From Brevibacterium sp. S22 (GTDB lineage Bacteria; Actinomycetota; Actinomycetes; Actinomycetales; Brevibacteriaceae): 64,000 nucleotides of DNA. The DNA is taken from positions 186,001 through 250,000 of the forward strand of contig NZ_RHFG01000003.1 in the NCBI RefSeq assembly GCF_004745485.1. The letters run 5' to 3'. Both the position numbers and the translations under genes were made by a program. The number at the start of each line of letters is the position of its first letter. Positions within the stretch are counted from its first letter, which is position 1. Positions 26,365 through 37,266 of the stretch are shown in pieces. A model generated the notes under the pieces. It saw only the letters and a list, made by a program, of their open reading frames with translations. It had not been told where the DNA came from and searched no databases.

Positions 26365-29300
26365 CAGGCGCTCCAGTCCTGCAGGCTGCGCACGTCGAAC
26401 TTCGAGTCCCGGATGACCTCGAGCGAGGTCACGGCGGCGGCGAATTCGGCGAGAGTCGTGATCAGCGGCACCGAGTTCGCGGTCGCAGCGGCCCGGATCT
26501 CGTACCCGTCGGCACGTTCCTGCCGACCCGAGGGGACGTTGATGACCATGTCGATGGTGCCTGCGGTGAGGTAGTCGATGACCGTGCGGTCCTCGGCGTC
26601 GGCCTCGAAGTGCTTGTGCACCTGAGTGGTCTTTATCCCGTAGCGGGAGAGCACTGCCGCGGTGCCGGTGGTCGCGACGACGTCGAAGCCCATGTCGATG
26701 AGCTCCTTGACCGGAAGCACCATGGCCCGTTTGTCCCGATCGGCCACGGAGACGAACACGGTGCCCGAGGTCGGCAGCTTCACGGATGCGCCGAGGAGGC
26801 CCTTTGCGAAGGCGGTCGGGAAGTTGTGGTCGATGCCCATGACCTCACCCGTCGAGCGCATCTCGGGTCCGAGGATCGAGTCGACGATCTTGCCTTCGAC
26901 GGTGGTGAACCGGCGGAACGGCAGGACCGCCTCCTTGACGGCGATCGGATGGGTCAGCGGCAGGGTCGAGCCATCGCCCTCTGCGGCCAGCAGGCCACCG
27001 CGCAGATCGTCGATCGACCGTCCCACGGCGATGAGAGCCGCGGCCTTGGCCAGCTGGGTGGAGGTCGCCTTCGAGACGAAGGGCACGGTCCGTGACGCCC
27101 GCGGGTTGGCTTCGATGACGTGGAGGACGTCGGCGGCGATCGCGAACTGGATGTTGAGCAGTCCGCGCACACCCACTCCCTCGGCGATGGCTTTTGTGCC
27201 CTGGCGGACGCGTTCGAGCACATCGTCGCCCAGGGTCAGCGGGGGCAGCACACAGGCCGAGTCACCGGAGTGGATTCCGGCCTCCTCGATGTGTTCCATG
27301 ATTCCGCCGATATAGACCTCGCTGCCGTCGAAGAGGGCGTCGACGTCGATCTCGATGGCGTCTTCGAGGAACCGGTCGACGAGGACCGGACGGTCGGTCG
27401 AGATCTCCGTGGCACTGGCCATGTAGTCGAGCAGCTGTGTGCGGTCGTAGACGATCTGCATTCCGCGGCCGCCGAGGACGTAGGAGGGGCGCACGAGGAC
27501 CGGGTAGCCGATGTTCTCGGCGATCGCGGCGGCTTCGGCAGCGGTCACCGCGGTGCCGTGCTTGGGTGCGGTGAGTCCGGCCCTCTCCAGCACAGCGCCG
27601 AACTCTCCGCGGTCCTCGGCCAGGTCGATGGCTTCGGGCTGAGTGCCGAGCACCGGCACGCCTGCGGCCTTGAGCTTGTCGGCCAGCCCCAGCGGGGTCT
27701 GTCCCCCGAGGGTGCACACGACGCCGAGGACCTCACCGGCGGCGAGCTCCGCGTGGTAGACCTCCATGACGTCTTCGAACGTCAGGGGTTCGAAGTACAG
27801 ACGATCGGCGGTGTCGTAGTCGGTCGACACGGTCTCGGGGTTGCAGTTGACCATGATCGTCTCGTACCCGGCCGAACCGATCGCCATGGTGGCGTGCACG
27901 CACGAGTAGTCGAACTCGATTCCCTGTCCGATCCGATTCGGTCCGGAGCCGAGGATGATCACGGCAGGTCGGTCACGGGGCGCGACCTCGGTCTCGGTGT
28001 CGTAGCTCGAGTAGTGGTACGGCGTGTGTGCTTCGAATTCGCCGGCGCAGGTGTCGACTGTCTTGAACACCGGACGCACGCGCAGAGCGTGGCGGATGCC
28101 GGTGACGACACCGGTGTCGAGGACACGCAGGGCCGCGATCTGCTCATCGGAGAAGCCGTGGTTCTTCGCAACCCTCAAGACCTGCTCGTCGAGTTCGTCG
28201 GCGTCGCGGATCACCGCGGCGACCTCGTTGATGAGCTGGATCTGGTCGAGGTACCAGGGGTCGATCTCGCAGGCGTCGAAGACCTCTGCCGCACTCAGCC
28301 CGGCGGCGAGGCCGCGCTGGACCGAATGGATGCGGTCAGCAGTGGCGTGCGAGATGGCTTCGAGGACGGATTCGCGGACCTCGTCGTCGGAGACGTCGGG
28401 CAGGTCGTTCCAGCTGAAGGAAGCGTCCTTCTGCTCGAGTGAGCGCATCGCCTTCTGCAGTGCGGTGGTGAAGTTGCGCCCCAGGGCCATGACTTCGCCG
28501 ACCGATTTCATCGTCGTCGTCAGGGTCGGATCCGCTGCCGGGAACTTCTCGAAGGTGAAGCGTGGGATCTTCACGACCACATAGTCCAGGGTCGGTTCGA
28601 AGCTGGCCGGGGTGACCTTCGTGATGTCGTTGGGGATCTCGTCGAGCGAGTAGCCGACGGCGAGCTTCGCGGCCATCTTCGCGATCGGGAAGCCCGTGGC
28701 CTTCGATGCCAGGGCCGAAGACCGGGACACGCGAGGGTTCATCTCGATGGTGATGATGCGTCCGGTCTTCGGGTCGACGGCGAACTGGATGTTGCATCCG
28801 CCGGTGTCCACGCCCACGGCGCGGATGATGGCGATGCCGATATCGCGCATCGACTGGTATTCCCGGTCGGTCAGGGTCAGGGCGGGTGCCACGGTGATCG
28901 AGTCACCGGTGTGCACGCCGACGGGATCGACGTTCTCGATCGAGCACACGACGACGACGTTGTCCTTGTTGTCGCGCATGAGCTCGAGTTCGTACTCCTT
29001 CCACCCGAGGATCGATTCCTCGAGCAGCACCTCGTGGGTGATCGAGTCGGACAGACCGGCCCCGGCGATGCGGCGCAGATCGGCTTCGTCATAGGCCATG
29101 CCCGAGCCGAGGCCGCCCATGGTGAACGAGGGGCGGACGACGACCGGGTAGTTGAGCTCCTCGGCCGCGGCCAGAGCTTCGTCGAGGGTGTGGCAGATGG
29201 CCGAGCGGGCCACCTCGGCGCCGCAGTCTTCGGCGATGTCCTTGAACTTCTGCCGGTCCTCGCCACGCTGGATGGCGTCGACATCGGCGCCGATGAGTTC

Positions 29301-29639
29301 GACACCGTACTTCTCGAGCACTCCCGCGTCGTGGAGGGCGATGGCAGCGTTGAGCGCGGTCTGTCCACCGAGGGTGGGCAGGAGCGCATCGGGACGCTCC
29401 TTCTCGATGATCGTCTCGATCACCTGCGGATCGATGGGCTCGACGTAGGTGGCGTCGGCGATGTCCGGATCGGTCATGATCGTCGCCGGGTTCGAGTTGA
29501 TGAGGATGACGCGCAGGCCTTCGGAGCGCAGCACGCGGCAGGCCTGGGTCCCCGAGTAGTCGAACTCGCAGGCCTGACCGATGACGATCGGGCCGGAGCC
29601 GATGACGAGGACGGATGTGAGGTCTTGTCTCAGTGGCAT
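26364..29639 (-). CDS. carB: Carbamoyl-phosphate synthase large subunit
   Basis: Forms carbamoyl phosphate from bicarbonate, ATP and ammonia delivered by CarA. The 1,091 residues contain two ATP-grasp halves: the first with [21 protein letters not shown] and VEVMNPR-type [11 protein letters not shown], the second with [19 protein letters not shown] and [16 protein letters not shown]-terminal MGS-like allosteric domain (about 950-1091) would bind UMP or IMP. AAGGAG site 6 nt before the ATG. It follows carA by 12 bp. Confidence 0.98.
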   Translation of the reverse strand: MPLRQDLTSVLVIGSGPIVIGQACEFDYSGTQACRVLRSEGLRVILINSNPATIMTDPDIADATYVEPIDPQVIETIIEKERPDALLPTLGGQTALNAAIALHDAGVLEKYGVELIGADVDAIQRGEDRQKFKDIAEDCGAEVARSAICHTLDEALAAAEELNYPVVVRPSFTMGGLGSGMAYDEADLRRIAGAGLSDSITHEVLLEESILGWKEYELELMRDNKDNVVVVCSIENVDPVGVHTGDSITVAPALTLTDREYQSMRDIGIAIIRAVGVDTGGCNIQFAVDPKTGRIITIEMNPRVSRSSALASKATGFPIAKMAAKLAVGYSLDEIPNDITKVTPASFEPTLDYVVVKIPRFTFEKFPAADPTLTTTMKSVGEVMALGRNFTTALQKAMRSLEQKDASFSWNDLPDVSDDEVRESVLEAISHATADRIHSVQRGLAAGLSAAEVFDACEIDPWYLDQIQLINEVAAVIRDADELDEQVLRVAKNHGFSDEQIAALRVLDTGVVTGIRHALRVRPVFKTVDTCAGEFEAHTPYHYSSYDTETEVAPRDRPAVIILGSGPNRIGQGIEFDYSCVHATMAIGSAGYETIMVNCNPETVSTDYDTADRLYFEPLTFEDVMEVYHAELAAGEVLGVVCTLGGQTPLGLADKLKAAGVPVLGTQPEAIDLAEDRGEFGAVLERAGLTAPKHGTAVTAAEAAAIAENIGYPVLVRPSYVLGGRGMQIVYDRTQLLDYMASATEISTDRPVLVDRFLEDAIEIDVDALFDGSEVYIGGIMEHIEEAGIHSGDSACVLPPLTLGDDVLERVRQGTKAIAEGVGVRGLLNIQFAIAADVLHVIEANPRASRTVPFVSKATSTQLAKAAALIAVGRSIDDLRGGLLAAEGDGSTLPLTHPIAVKEAVLPFRRFTTVEGKIVDSILGPEMRSTGEVMGIDHNFPTAFAKGLLGASVKLPTSGTVFVSVADRDKRAMVLPVKELIDMGFDVVATTGTAAVLSRYGIKTTQVHKHFEADAEDRTVIDYLTAGTIDMVINVPSGRQERADGYEIRAAATANSVPLITTLAEFAAAVTSLEVIRDSKFDVRSLQDWSA

Positions 29640-29651
29640 TGGGTGTTCTCC

Positions 29652-30812
29652 TTAGGCCTGGGCAGCCGAATCGGCCTGGGAAGCGGACATGAGATCGACG
29701 AAGCGATCGAACAGGTAGCTCGAATCATGCGGGCCGGCCGCAGCCTCGGGGTGGAATTGGACGGAGAAGGCGGGAATGTCGAGGCAGGAGAGTCCTTCGA
29801 CGACATCGTCGTTGAGGCACACATGGGAGACGGTCACGCGGCCGTAGTCGGCCGTGTGCGGGGCGATGGTCTCTCCCTGAAGCGGAGCGTCGACGGCGAA
29901 GCCGTGGTTCTGCGAGGTGATCTCGACCTTGCCGGTGGCCCGGTCCATGACGGGCACGTTGATCCCGCGGTGGCCGAAGGGCAGCTTATAGGTGCCGAAG
30001 CCCAAGGCCCGACCGAGCAGCTGGTTGCCGAAGCAGATTCCGAAGAACGGCAAGCCTGAGTCGAGCACGGCACGCAGCAGTTCGACTTGGTCGTCTGCGG
30101 CGGCGGGGTCGCCGGGACCATTGGAGAAGAAGACTCCGTCGACGCCCAGGGCCTGGATCTCTTCGACGCTGATCGTCGACGGCAGCAGGTGGACGTCGAT
30201 TCCGCGTTCGGTCAGTCGCTGCGGTGTCATCGATTTGATGCCGAGATCGACAGCGGCGACGCTGAACCTCTTCTCCCCGCGGGCGGGGATGAGCGTGGGT
30301 TCGGTGATCGAGACTTCGTCGACGAGGTTGGCTCCGGCCATCTGCGGTGAGGCGAGGACACGGGCGAGGAGTTCGGACTCGGACGCCTCGGCGGCGGGGC
30401 CGGAGAAGATGCCGACTCGCATGGCGCCCTTGTCGCGCAGATGCCGGGTCAGGGCTCGGGTGTCGACATCGGAGATGCCGACGATCCCGGACTCGGTCAG
30501 CCAGTCGACGAGGTCGCCTTCGGCCCGCCAGTTCGACGAGATCCGGGAGGCGTCACGGACGACATAGCCGGCCGCCCAGATCCGGGCGGATTCGTCATCG
30601 GTGCGGTTGATGCCGGTGTTGCCGATGTGCGGAGCGGCCTGGATGACGATCTGCCGGTGGTAGGACGGGTCGGTCAGCGTCTCCTGGTAGCCGGACATGG
30701 CAGTGACGAACACGGCCTCGCCGGTGGTCTCGCCAACGTGTCCGTAAGCGGATCCGTGGAAGGTCCGTCCGTCTTCGAGGACGAGAACGGCGGGGATGGT
30801 GGAAAAGCTCAT
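29652..30812 (-). CDS. carA: Carbamoyl-phosphate synthase small subunit
   Basis: Glutamine amidotransferase subunit that feeds ammonia to CarB. The ATG at 30812 gives 386 residues. The N-terminal domain ([13 protein letters not shown]) is followed by a class I GATase with SNGPGDP, the nucleophile in [14 protein letters not shown], and the catalytic His/Glu in VQFHPEA. A far longer open frame upstream is not coding. The start overlaps the stop of the PH-like gene (ATGA). Confidence 0.98.
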   Translation of the reverse strand: MSFSTIPAVLVLEDGRTFHGSAYGHVGETTGEAVFVTAMSGYQETLTDPSYHRQIVIQAAPHIGNTGINRTDDESARIWAAGYVVRDASRISSNWRAEGDLVDWLTESGIVGISDVDTRALTRHLRDKGAMRVGIFSGPAAEASESELLARVLASPQMAGANLVDEVSITEPTLIPARGEKRFSVAAVDLGIKSMTPQRLTERGIDVHLLPSTISVEEIQALGVDGVFFSNGPGDPAAADDQVELLRAVLDSGLPFFGICFGNQLLGRALGFGTYKLPFGHRGINVPVMDRATGKVEITSQNHGFAVDAPLQGETIAPHTADYGRVTVSHVCLNDDVVEGLSCLDIPAFSVQFHPEAAAGPHDSSYLFDRFVDLMSASQADSAAQA

Positions 30813-31303
30813 TGTGCCTCTTCGATCATTTCGCGGATGCGGTCGACGGTGGGGGTGGTGGATGCGGCGTAGCGGGCACGGAATCCCGTGTCGACGAGGG
30901 TGTCGCCGAGGTGCCAGGTGATGCGGATGATGCCTCCGCGTTCGACGAATTTGCCGATCATCCCGTTCGTGGTGTCCACGGAGACGATGTCGCGGCGCGG
31001 GATGAGGAAGTCCTCGCGGCCGGCCAGGTCCATGATCACTCCCCCGTCGGTGACGACGAGTTCCCCGGTGGTGCGGATGCCCAGACCGTGGACGGCGACA
31101 CGTTCGAGCGGATGTCCGGCCTTCGTCGTCGACACATAGGAGCCTTCGACGGGATCGGACACGGGCTTGATGCCCAGATGGGGCTTCGGCGGGGTGACGA
31201 CTTCCGCCTGTGCCCGTTTGCGTCGGCTCCATCCCCATGCGATCGCGACGATCACGAGGAGGATGACTGCGGCGACGATGAGTGTGCCTACTGTTCGGTC
31301 CAT
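30809..31303 (-). CDS. PH-like membrane protein of the pyr operon
   Basis: Protein of 164 residues with one N-terminal membrane helix (about 5-24), a basic stop-transfer (WSRRKRAQ), then a PH-like beta domain ([44 protein letters not shown], quoted only in part by family feel). The same kind of gene lies between pyrC and carA in mycobacteria (Rv1382 position), so the placement is conserved, but its function is unknown. The ATG overlaps the pyrC end by 16 bp. Confidence 0.85.
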   Translation of the reverse strand: MDRTVGTLIVAAVILLVIVAIAWGWSRRKRAQAEVVTPPKPHLGIKPVSDPVEGSYVSTTKAGHPLERVAVHGLGIRTTGELVVTDGGVIMDLAGREDFLIPRRDIVSVDTTNGMIGKFVERGGIIRITWHLGDTLVDTGFRARYAASTTPTVDRIREMIEEAQ

Positions 31304-32601
31304 GTTGCTCCTGCCGGGTGGGGTGTGGTGAGTGCCCCTGCGGCCAGTACCCGGTGGCCGTAGAAGAAGGTGTCGGTGACCTGTGCGGTCACTTCGACGC
31401 CGGCGAAGGGATTGTTGCGTCCCTTCGTGGCGTGGTCGGCGGGTTCGATGCGGTGCGGTGCGGTCGGGTCGACGAGGACGATGTTCGCGCTCGCACCGAT
31501 CTCGAGGCTGCCGTGCCCGGAGGCTCCGGTGATGCGGGCCGGAGCCGAGGACATCACACGGGCCACATCGCCGAAGTCGAAATCGTGGTCGGCCATGGCG
31601 GCGACGACGATGGACAGAGCGGATTCCATACCCACCATGCCCATGGCCGCGGCGGTCCATTCGCTGCACTTGTGCTCGGCGGTGTGTGGGGCGTGGTCGG
31701 TGCCGACGACGTCGATCGTGCCGTCGGCCAGGGCAGCCCGGAGCGCCTGCACGTCCCGATCGGTGCGCAGCGGCGGATTGACCTTGAACACGGGGTCGAA
31801 GGTGCGCACGAGTTCGTCGGTGAGCATGAGATGGTGCGGAGTCACCTCGGCGGTCACGGCGATCCCGCGGGCCTTGGCCCAGCGGATGAGATCGACGCTG
31901 CCGGCGGTCGAGACATGGCAGATGTGCAGTCGGGATCCGACGTGTTCGGCCAGGAGCACATCGCGGGCGATGATCGACTCCTCGGCGACGGCGGGCCAGC
32001 CGGGCAGTCCGAGTTCGGCCGAGACCGTTCCCTCGTTCATCTGCGCGCCTTCGGTCAGGCGCGGTTCCTGGGCATGTTGGGCGATGATCCCGTCGAAGGT
32101 CTTGACGTATTCCAGGGCGCGGCGCATGAGCAGCGGATCGGAGACGCAGATGCCGTCGTCGGAGAACATCCGCACACGGGCACCCGAGCGTGCCATGGCA
32201 CCCAGTTCGGCCAGCTGCCGACCTTCGAGTCCCGTGGTCACGGCGCCGACGGGAACGACCTCGGTGAATCCGGCGGCGCGGCCCAGCCGGTGCACCTGTT
32301 CGACGACGCCGGCGGTGTCGGCCACAGGCGCGGTGTTGGCCATCGCGTGGACGCAGGTGAACCCGCCGGAGGCCGCCGACCGGGACCCGGTGAGGACGGT
32401 CTCGGCATCCTCCTTGCCGGGTTCGCGCAGGTGAGTGTGCATGTCGACGAGTCCCGGCAGGGCCACGAGGCCTGCGGCATCGACGGCCTCGCAGTCGCCC
32501 GCGGCCAGCAGTTCGGGGTCGACGATGCGGCCGTGCCGAATCGCGATGTCGGCGACGCCGCGTCCGAGCACATCGGCACCGCGGATGAGGTAATCAGTCA
32601 T
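31288..32601 (-). CDS. pyrC: Dihydroorotase
   Basis: Cyclises carbamoyl-aspartate to dihydroorotate. The 437-residue amidohydrolase has the zinc-binding [12 protein letters not shown], further metal ligands in ICHVSTAG and EVTPHH, and the catalytic Asp in VVGTDHAPH. Class I type. The start overlaps the pyrB stop by 8 bp. Confidence 0.98.
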   Translation of the reverse strand: MTDYLIRGADVLGRGVADIAIRHGRIVDPELLAAGDCEAVDAAGLVALPGLVDMHTHLREPGKEDAETVLTGSRSAASGGFTCVHAMANTAPVADTAGVVEQVHRLGRAAGFTEVVPVGAVTTGLEGRQLAELGAMARSGARVRMFSDDGICVSDPLLMRRALEYVKTFDGIIAQHAQEPRLTEGAQMNEGTVSAELGLPGWPAVAEESIIARDVLLAEHVGSRLHICHVSTAGSVDLIRWAKARGIAVTAEVTPHHLMLTDELVRTFDPVFKVNPPLRTDRDVQALRAALADGTIDVVGTDHAPHTAEHKCSEWTAAAMGMVGMESALSIVVAAMADHDFDFGDVARVMSSAPARITGASGHGSLEIGASANIVLVDPTAPHRIEPADHATKGRNNPFAGVEVTAQVTDTFFYGHRVLAAGALTTPHPAGATWTEQ

Positions 32602-33574
32602 TGGTCTCCTCCTGACCGGTCAGCAGACGGTAGAGGACCGCCATGCGCACGCTCACTCCGTTCTCGACTTGGTCGAGGACGAGGGCGCGGGGTGAGTCCG
32701 CTGCATCAGCGGAGATTTCGAAACCGCGGTTCATGGGGCCCGGGTGCATGATGAAGGTCGACTCGGGCAGTGTGGCCAGTCGGGCCGCGCTCAGTCCCCA
32801 CAGACGCGCGTATTCGCGTTCGTTGGGGAAGAAGGATTCTTCCATCCGCTCCTGCTGGACCCGCAGCATCATCACCGCCGCGAAGTCCTCGGTGCTCAGT
32901 GCCGCATCGAAGTCGAAGTGAACGGTCACCGGCCAGTCGTCGACTCCCCAGGGCAGCAGGGTGGGTGGGGCGATGAGGTGGACGTCCGCACCGAGGCGGG
33001 CAAGCAGGTGGACATTCGACCGGGCCACCCGGGAGTGCAGGATATCGCCGACGATGGCGACCTTCGCGCCGTCGAGTCCCTGACCACGCGGTCCCCCGGT
33101 CACCGGCCCCGAGGCGGGGACTCCGGCCAGTGCCCGGCGCAGGGTGAACGCGTCGAGCAGGGCCTGGGTGGGGTGTTCATGCGTGCCGTCTCCGGCGTTG
33201 ACGACGGGGACGTCGATCCACCCGGTGTGGGCGAGGCGATGGGCGGTCCCGGCCCCGGAGTGGCGGACGACGATGGCGTCGGCGCCCATGGCCGAGATCG
33301 TCTGGATGGTGTCCTGGAGGCTCTCGCCCTTCGACACGGACGAACCTTTGGCGGAGAAGTTGAGCACATCCGCCGACAGCCGTTTGGCGGCGGCTTCGAA
33401 GGACAGTCGTGTGCGGGTGGAGTCTTCGAAGAACAGGTTGACCACGGTGCGTCCGCGCAGCACGGGCAGCTTCTTGACTTCGCGCTGCGAGACGAGAGTC
33501 ATCTCTTCGGCGATGTCGAGGATGGCGATGGCGTCCTCACGGCTGAGCGCGGCGGTGTCGAGCAGATGCTTCAT
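32594..33574 (-). CDS. pyrB: Aspartate carbamoyltransferase catalytic subunit
   Basis: Joins carbamoyl phosphate and aspartate. The 326 residues carry the carbamoyl-phosphate site [31 protein letters not shown], and the aspartate-binding HPGPMNRG loop. No pyrI regulatory chain is present. There is a 12-residue Gly/Pro-rich insertion ([12 protein letters not shown]) ahead of the KVAIVGDI strand. ATG overlaps the pyrR stop (ATGA). Confidence 0.98.
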   Translation of the reverse strand: MKHLLDTAALSREDAIAILDIAEEMTLVSQREVKKLPVLRGRTVVNLFFEDSTRTRLSFEAAAKRLSADVLNFSAKGSSVSKGESLQDTIQTISAMGADAIVVRHSGAGTAHRLAHTGWIDVPVVNAGDGTHEHPTQALLDAFTLRRALAGVPASGPVTGGPRGQGLDGAKVAIVGDILHSRVARSNVHLLARLGADVHLIAPPTLLPWGVDDWPVTVHFDFDAALSTEDFAAVMMLRVQQERMEESFFPNEREYARLWGLSAARLATLPESTFIMHPGPMNRGFEISADAADSPRALVLDQVENGVSVRMAVLYRLLTGQEETND

Positions 33575-34122
33575 TCGCGACCTCCGGAGATGGTCACGGC
33601 ATCGTCTCCGTCGATTTCGGTCAGGGAGACGTTGACTCGTTCGCTGCTCGACGTCGGCAGGTTCTTGCCCACATGGTCGGCGCGGATGGGCAGGTCGCGG
33701 TGGCCGCGGTCGACGAGGACGGCGAGACGGACTTTGGCAGGACGGCCGACATCGGCGAGAGCATCGAGCCCGGCGCGGATGGTGCGTCCGGAGAAGAGCA
33801 CATCGTCGACGAGGACGACGGTCTTCGCGTCGATTCCCGCACTCGGGATGGAGGTGGGCTCCGGTGCCCGGTAGGAGCCGCCGCGCAGGTCATCGCGGTA
33901 CATCGTGATGTCGAGGCTGCCGGCCAGTTCGACTGCGGTCTCCGGTCTTCCTGCGATCGAGGCGATCGCCTCGGCGAGCCGGTCGGCCAGCGGGACTCCG
34001 CGGCGTGGGATGCCGAGGAGGACGAGGTCGTCGCTGCCCTTATTGGATTCGATGATCTCGTGAGCGATGCGGGTGATCGCCCGCGAGATATCGGGGGCGT
34101 CCAGCACTGTTCGCTGTGTCAT
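33571..34122 (-). CDS. pyrR: Pyrimidine operon regulator / uracil phosphoribosyltransferase
   Basis: UMP-responsive RNA-binding regulator of the pyr genes, often with weak UPRTase activity. The 183-residue protein has the PRPP loop [36 protein letters not shown] and the dimer-interface region [11 protein letters not shown]. First gene of the operon. The untranslated leader contains a recognisable PyrR binding loop that pairs over the ribosome binding site, so PyrR probably represses its own translation and that of coupled downstream genes. Confidence 0.97.
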   Translation of the reverse strand: MTQRTVLDAPDISRAITRIAHEIIESNKGSDDLVLLGIPRRGVPLADRLAEAIASIAGRPETAVELAGSLDITMYRDDLRGGSYRAPEPTSIPSAGIDAKTVVLVDDVLFSGRTIRAGLDALADVGRPAKVRLAVLVDRGHRDLPIRADHVGKNLPTSSSERVNVSLTEIDGDDAVTISGGRE

Positions 34123-34126
34123 ATTT

Positions 34127-34162
34127 CCCCTTCTCCGCCTCTCTGGACGGTGGTTAAAGGAG
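34127..34162 (-). promoter_or_regulatory. PyrR-binding hairpin over the pyrR ribosome binding site
   Basis: On the minus strand the 36-nt leader segment folds as CUCCUU / AAGGGG (one G-U pair), an internal loop, CCG / CGG, and the terminal loop UCCAGAGAGG (34138-34147). That loop matches the conserved PyrR-recognition sequence known from Bacillus pyr leaders. The AAGGGG strand is the likely Shine-Dalgarno, 4 nt before the pyrR ATG, so PyrR binding would hide it. Mycobacteria use a translational form of PyrR control. Confidence 0.8.
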
Positions 34163-34174
34163 TGGTTCGATTCG

Positions 34175-34180
34175 ATTGTA
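34175..34180 (-). promoter_or_regulatory. Candidate -10 of the pyr promoter
   Basis: TACAAT on the minus strand, 53 bp before the pyrR ATG. A start about 7 nt further on would give a leader of about 45 nt just holding the PyrR hairpin. No convincing -35 hexamer is present. Confidence 0.5.
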
Positions 34181-34204
34181 GACCCGGTGGAGCGCCCACC
34201 GACG

Positions 34205-34229
34205 GGCGGGTCCGAACTGCGGACCCGCC
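34205..34229 (-). terminator. Strong hairpin after nusB
   Basis: Perfect 10-bp stem GGCGGGTCCG / CGGACCCGCC with a 5-nt loop, starting 4 nt after the nusB stop and ahead of the pyr promoter. No T-run follows on the minus strand. Probably ends or attenuates the aro-efp-nusB transcript. Confidence 0.6.
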
Positions 34230-34232
34230 GAC

Positions 34233-34643
34233 TCAGATGAGTGTCGGTTTGACGTCGAGGATGCGTGAGAGCAGGCCGGAGACGAAACCGGGTGAGTCAT
34301 CTGTGGAGAACTGCCTAGCCAGGGACACTGCTTCGTCGATGGCCACCTTGTCGGGGACCTCGTCGTTGAACAGCATCTCCCAGGTTCCGATCTCCAACAG
34401 CGACCGGTCGACGGCCGGCATCCGATCCAGGGTCCAGCCCTGCGCGTAGGTGGAGATGATCTCGTCGATCTCCGCCTGCTTCTCGGTGATGCCTCTGACG
34501 ATCTCGACCGCGTATTCCTTCATCGGGTAGTCGGGATCGTTCGACCGCATGGTGACGAGTTCGTCCATGGCCAATCGGCGCTGCCCGGCTTCGAAGAGCA
34601 GCTCAAGAGCCCGGCGACGGGCTCGGGTGCGTGCCGATGCCAC
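34233..34643 (-). CDS. nusB: Transcription antitermination factor NusB
   Basis: Component of the rRNA antitermination complex with NusE. The 136-residue all-alpha protein has [19 protein letters not shown] at the N-terminus, [16 protein letters not shown] and [26 protein letters not shown] (arginine-rich RNA surface and NusE contact). The GTG start immediately follows the efp stop (TAAGTG). Confidence 0.97.
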   Translation of the reverse strand: MASARTRARRRALELLFEAGQRRLAMDELVTMRSNDPDYPMKEYAVEIVRGITEKQAEIDEIISTYAQGWTLDRMPAVDRSLLEIGTWEMLFNDEVPDKVAIDEAVSLARQFSTDDSPGFVSGLLSRILDVKPTLI

Positions 34644-35204
34644 TTACTTGACGCGTCCGAGGTAGTCGCCGCTGCGGGTGTCCACCTTGACCTTGGTGCC
34701 CTCTTCGAGGAACAGGGGCACCTGGATCTCGTAGCCGGTCTCGAGAGTCGCCGGCTTCGAACCGCCGGTGGAACGGTCGCCCTGCAGGCCGGGTTCGGTG
34801 TGGGTGATGGTCAGCTCGACCGAGGGCGGCATCTCCACCGACAGCGGGGTGCCTTCGTGGAAGGAGATCTGCAGCTCCTGGTTCTCGAGCATGTAGTTCG
34901 CAGCATCACCGACGAGCTCCGTGGAGATGGTGACCTGGTCGTAGTCCTCGGAGTCCATGAACACGTAGTCGGTGCCGTCGTGGTAGAGGTACTGCATATC
35001 GCGGCGGTCGACGTTCGCGGTCTCGACCTTGGTGCCGGCGTTGAAGGTCTTGTCGATGATCTTGCCGCTCGTCACGCTCTTGAGTTTGGTGCGAACGAAC
35101 GCCGGCCCCTTGCCGGGCTTGACGTGCTGGAACTCCAGCACCTGCCACAGCTGGTTGTCGAGGTTGAGCACAAGGCCGTTCTTCAGGTCGTTCGTTGTCG
35201 CCAC
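34644..35204 (-). CDS. efp: Translation elongation factor P
   Basis: Relieves ribosome stalling at polyproline. The GTG at 35204 with AAGGA 8 nt upstream gives 186 residues; the longer open frame upstream is unsupported. Loop KPGKGPAF places the functional residue at Lys32, flanked by prolines as in the actinobacterial type. No epmA/epmB modification genes are nearby, which fits a form working unmodified, but this is inference. Confidence 0.98.
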   Translation of the reverse strand: MATTNDLKNGLVLNLDNQLWQVLEFQHVKPGKGPAFVRTKLKSVTSGKIIDKTFNAGTKVETANVDRRDMQYLYHDGTDYVFMDSEDYDQVTISTELVGDAANYMLENQELQISFHEGTPLSVEMPPSVELTITHTEPGLQGDRSTGGSKPATLETGYEIQVPLFLEEGTKVKVDTRSGDYLGRVK

Positions 35205-35305
35205 TAATTCGTCCTTCTTCGGTTCAGTCCTGATCACCCAACGGTGATCGCAGTCGGCAAGGCGCGCCTGTCCGCCCCGAGGTGCGGGGTCGACGAACGC
35301 GCCAC

Positions 35306-35328
35306 TGGGCAAGTCTAGCAAGCCCAGC
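35306..35328 (-). terminator. Hairpin between aroB and efp
   Basis: CTGGGC / GCCCAG inverted repeat (extendable by two pairs including one wobble) with an 11-nt loop in the 147-bp aroB-efp gap. No T-run. May be a weak terminator separating aroB from efp-nusB. Confidence 0.35.
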
Positions 35329-35351
35329 GGGAGGCTTCCATCCGAGTGGAC

Positions 35352-36467
35352 TCAGCCGAGGCTGATGCCGAGGGGAACTGTCGGCGAATCCTCGCCGATC
35401 TCCTGGTAGGCGGTGAAGAGGATCGAGGCATCGGGGATCTCGACGGTGCTGGGTTCGCCGATGCCGGACAGCAGCACCATCCGCAGCATCGCCCCGCGGG
35501 ACTTCTTGTCCCTCTTCATCGTGTCCAGCAGCTGCGGCCACACATCGGAGCGGTAGCCGACGGGCAGTCCGAGCTTGCCGAGCAGCTCGCGATGGAGGTC
35601 GACGACTTCATAGGGCAGGCTCTTGATCATCGAGGCCACCTCGGCGGCGAAGACCATGCCCACGGATACCGCGGCACCGTGGCGCCACTGGTAGCGCTCC
35701 TTGTGTTCGATCGCATGTCCCAGCGTGTGGCCGTAGTTGAGGATCTCCCGGCGTCCGGACTCCTTGAAATCGTTGGAGACGACATCGGCTTTGACCCGGA
35801 TGGAGCGTTCGATGAGTTCGCGCAGCACGGGCCCGTGCACATCGGCGATCTCATCCTTCGAATGGTTCGAGACGAGCTCGAGGATCTCGGGGTCGGCGAT
35901 GAATCCGGTCTTGACCACCTCGGCGAGGCCGGTGAACAGTTCGTTCTCCGGCAGCGTCCCCAGTGTGTCCAGGTCGACGAGGACTCCGGCGGGGGCGTGG
36001 AAGAACCCGACGAGGTTCTTGCCTTCGGCGGTGTTGATTCCGGTTTTGCCGCCGACGGAGGCGTCGACCATGCCGAGGACCGTCGTGGGAATGTGGATGA
36101 CCTTGATTCCGCGCAGCCAGGTGGCGGCGACGAACCCGCCGAGGTCGCTCACGGCTCCTCCGCCGACGGTGACGACGGCATCGGTGCGGGTGAAGTCGGA
36201 CTGGCCGAGGACCTGCCAGCAGAAGGCCGCGACCTGGACGTGCTTGGCCTCTTCGGCGTCGGGGATCTCCGCGGCCACGGCCTCGAGGCCGGCGGCTGCG
36301 AGGTCGTCGCGGACGGTCTCACCGGTGGTGCGCAGGGCCCGGGGATGGATGACGAGGACCTTCTCCACGCGGTTTCCGAGCAGCTCGGGCAGTTCGCCGA
36401 GCAGTCCCTGGCCGACGAGGACGGGATAGTTCCCGCCGGCTTCCACATTGATGCGTGTGAGGCTCAT
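35352..36467 (-). CDS. aroB: 3-dehydroquinate synthase
   Basis: Second step of the shikimate pathway. It has VVTVGGGAVSDLGGFVAATWLRG (NAD site), IPTTVLGMVDASVGGKTGIN and the zinc-binding GHTLGHAIEH. The ATG at 36467 (371 residues) is preferred since it has GGAAG 8 nt upstream; the ATG at 36491 has a poorly spaced site. A gap of about 160 bp to aroK holds no gene. Confidence 0.97.
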   Translation of the reverse strand: MSLTRINVEAGGNYPVLVGQGLLGELPELLGNRVEKVLVIHPRALRTTGETVRDDLAAAGLEAVAAEIPDAEEAKHVQVAAFCWQVLGQSDFTRTDAVVTVGGGAVSDLGGFVAATWLRGIKVIHIPTTVLGMVDASVGGKTGINTAEGKNLVGFFHAPAGVLVDLDTLGTLPENELFTGLAEVVKTGFIADPEILELVSNHSKDEIADVHGPVLRELIERSIRVKADVVSNDFKESGRREILNYGHTLGHAIEHKERYQWRHGAAVSVGMVFAAEVASMIKSLPYEVVDLHRELLGKLGLPVGYRSDVWPQLLDTMKRDKKSRGAMLRMVLLSGIGEPSTVEIPDASILFTAYQEIGEDSPTVPLGISLG

Positions 36468-36627
36468 TCGTCCGTCTTCCTGATCGTTCATCGTCTTCTC
36501 TCAAGCGCTGTTCGGGTGGTGGGTGCACTGAGTGGAGGCATCGAATCCACCGACCGGACCCAGCCTAGCCCTCACAGGCGCCCGGCGGCGAAACGTCTGA
36601 CCGGGAGTCTCACCGCCGGGTCTGAGC

Positions 36628-37266
36628 TCAGTCCTCGTCTCGGGGTCCTTCGTCGTCCGGGTTCGCATACTTCGCGTACTCCTCGGCTCGCTGCAGGCCA
36701 GTGAGGACGTCGACGACCCGGTTGACGACCGTCGACGGCGGTGAGTTCGAGGCCAGCACCCGGAAGGTCGCAACCTGTTCGTACAGCGGTTCGCGTTCGT
36801 TGACCAGCGCCAGCCAGTTCTCCACCGCGCTTCCGGCGCCGCGCAGCAGCGGCCGATGCGGGGCGGTGAGCCTCTGCGCCACGGTGTCGACATCGATATC
36901 GATGTGCACGACCTTGATCGCCGGATGTTTCAGCTGTGCCCGGGTGCCGGGGTTGAGGATCGCTCCTCCGCCCAGCGACACGATGCCCGGCCGATCGAGC
37001 AGACGACGCAGCGCTCTGCGCACGACCTCCCGTTCGATCCGTCGGAAATGGTCTTCGCCGCGCTCGACGAAGATCTCCGAGATGACCCCGTACTGGTCGA
37101 CGATGTTCGCGTCCGTATCCGTCAGCGGCAGGGCGAGCCTGTCGGCGAGCAGCCGGCCGATCGTCGATTTCCCTGCCGCCGGCGGGCCGGAGAGCACGAT
37201 GCGCGAGAGCGCAGCAGGCACCGGTTCCAGGGGTGGAACCGGTTTGGGCAGCGGGGTGTGGTTCAT
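36628..37266 (-). CDS. aroK: Shikimate kinase
   Basis: Phosphorylates shikimate. The P-loop is [10 protein letters not shown] (about 26-35), shikimate-binding Asp in LTDTDANI, and GGGAIL. The 212-residue protein has a 20-residue proline-rich N-terminal extension and an acidic C-terminal tail compared with the usual 170-180 residues. Its ATG overlaps the aroC stop (ATGA), so the extension is genuine if this start is used; no other good start lies before the P-loop. Confidence 0.96.
   Translation of the reverse strand: MNHTPLPKPVPPLEPVPAALSRIVLSGPPAAGKSTIGRLLADRLALPLTDTDANIVDQYGVISEIFVERGEDHFRRIEREVVRRALRRLLDRPGIVSLGGGAILNPGTRAQLKHPAIKVVHIDIDVDTVAQRLTAPHRPLLRGAGSAVENWLALVNEREPLYEQVATFRVLASNSPPSTVVNRVVDVLTGLQRAEEYAKYANPDDEGPRDED

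Noticed and set aside
34205-34229. 10-bp hairpin as the PyrR attenuator terminator
   Set aside because: It lies upstream of the likely pyr -10 and right after nusB, has no T-run, and the PyrR loop lies further downstream next to the ATG.
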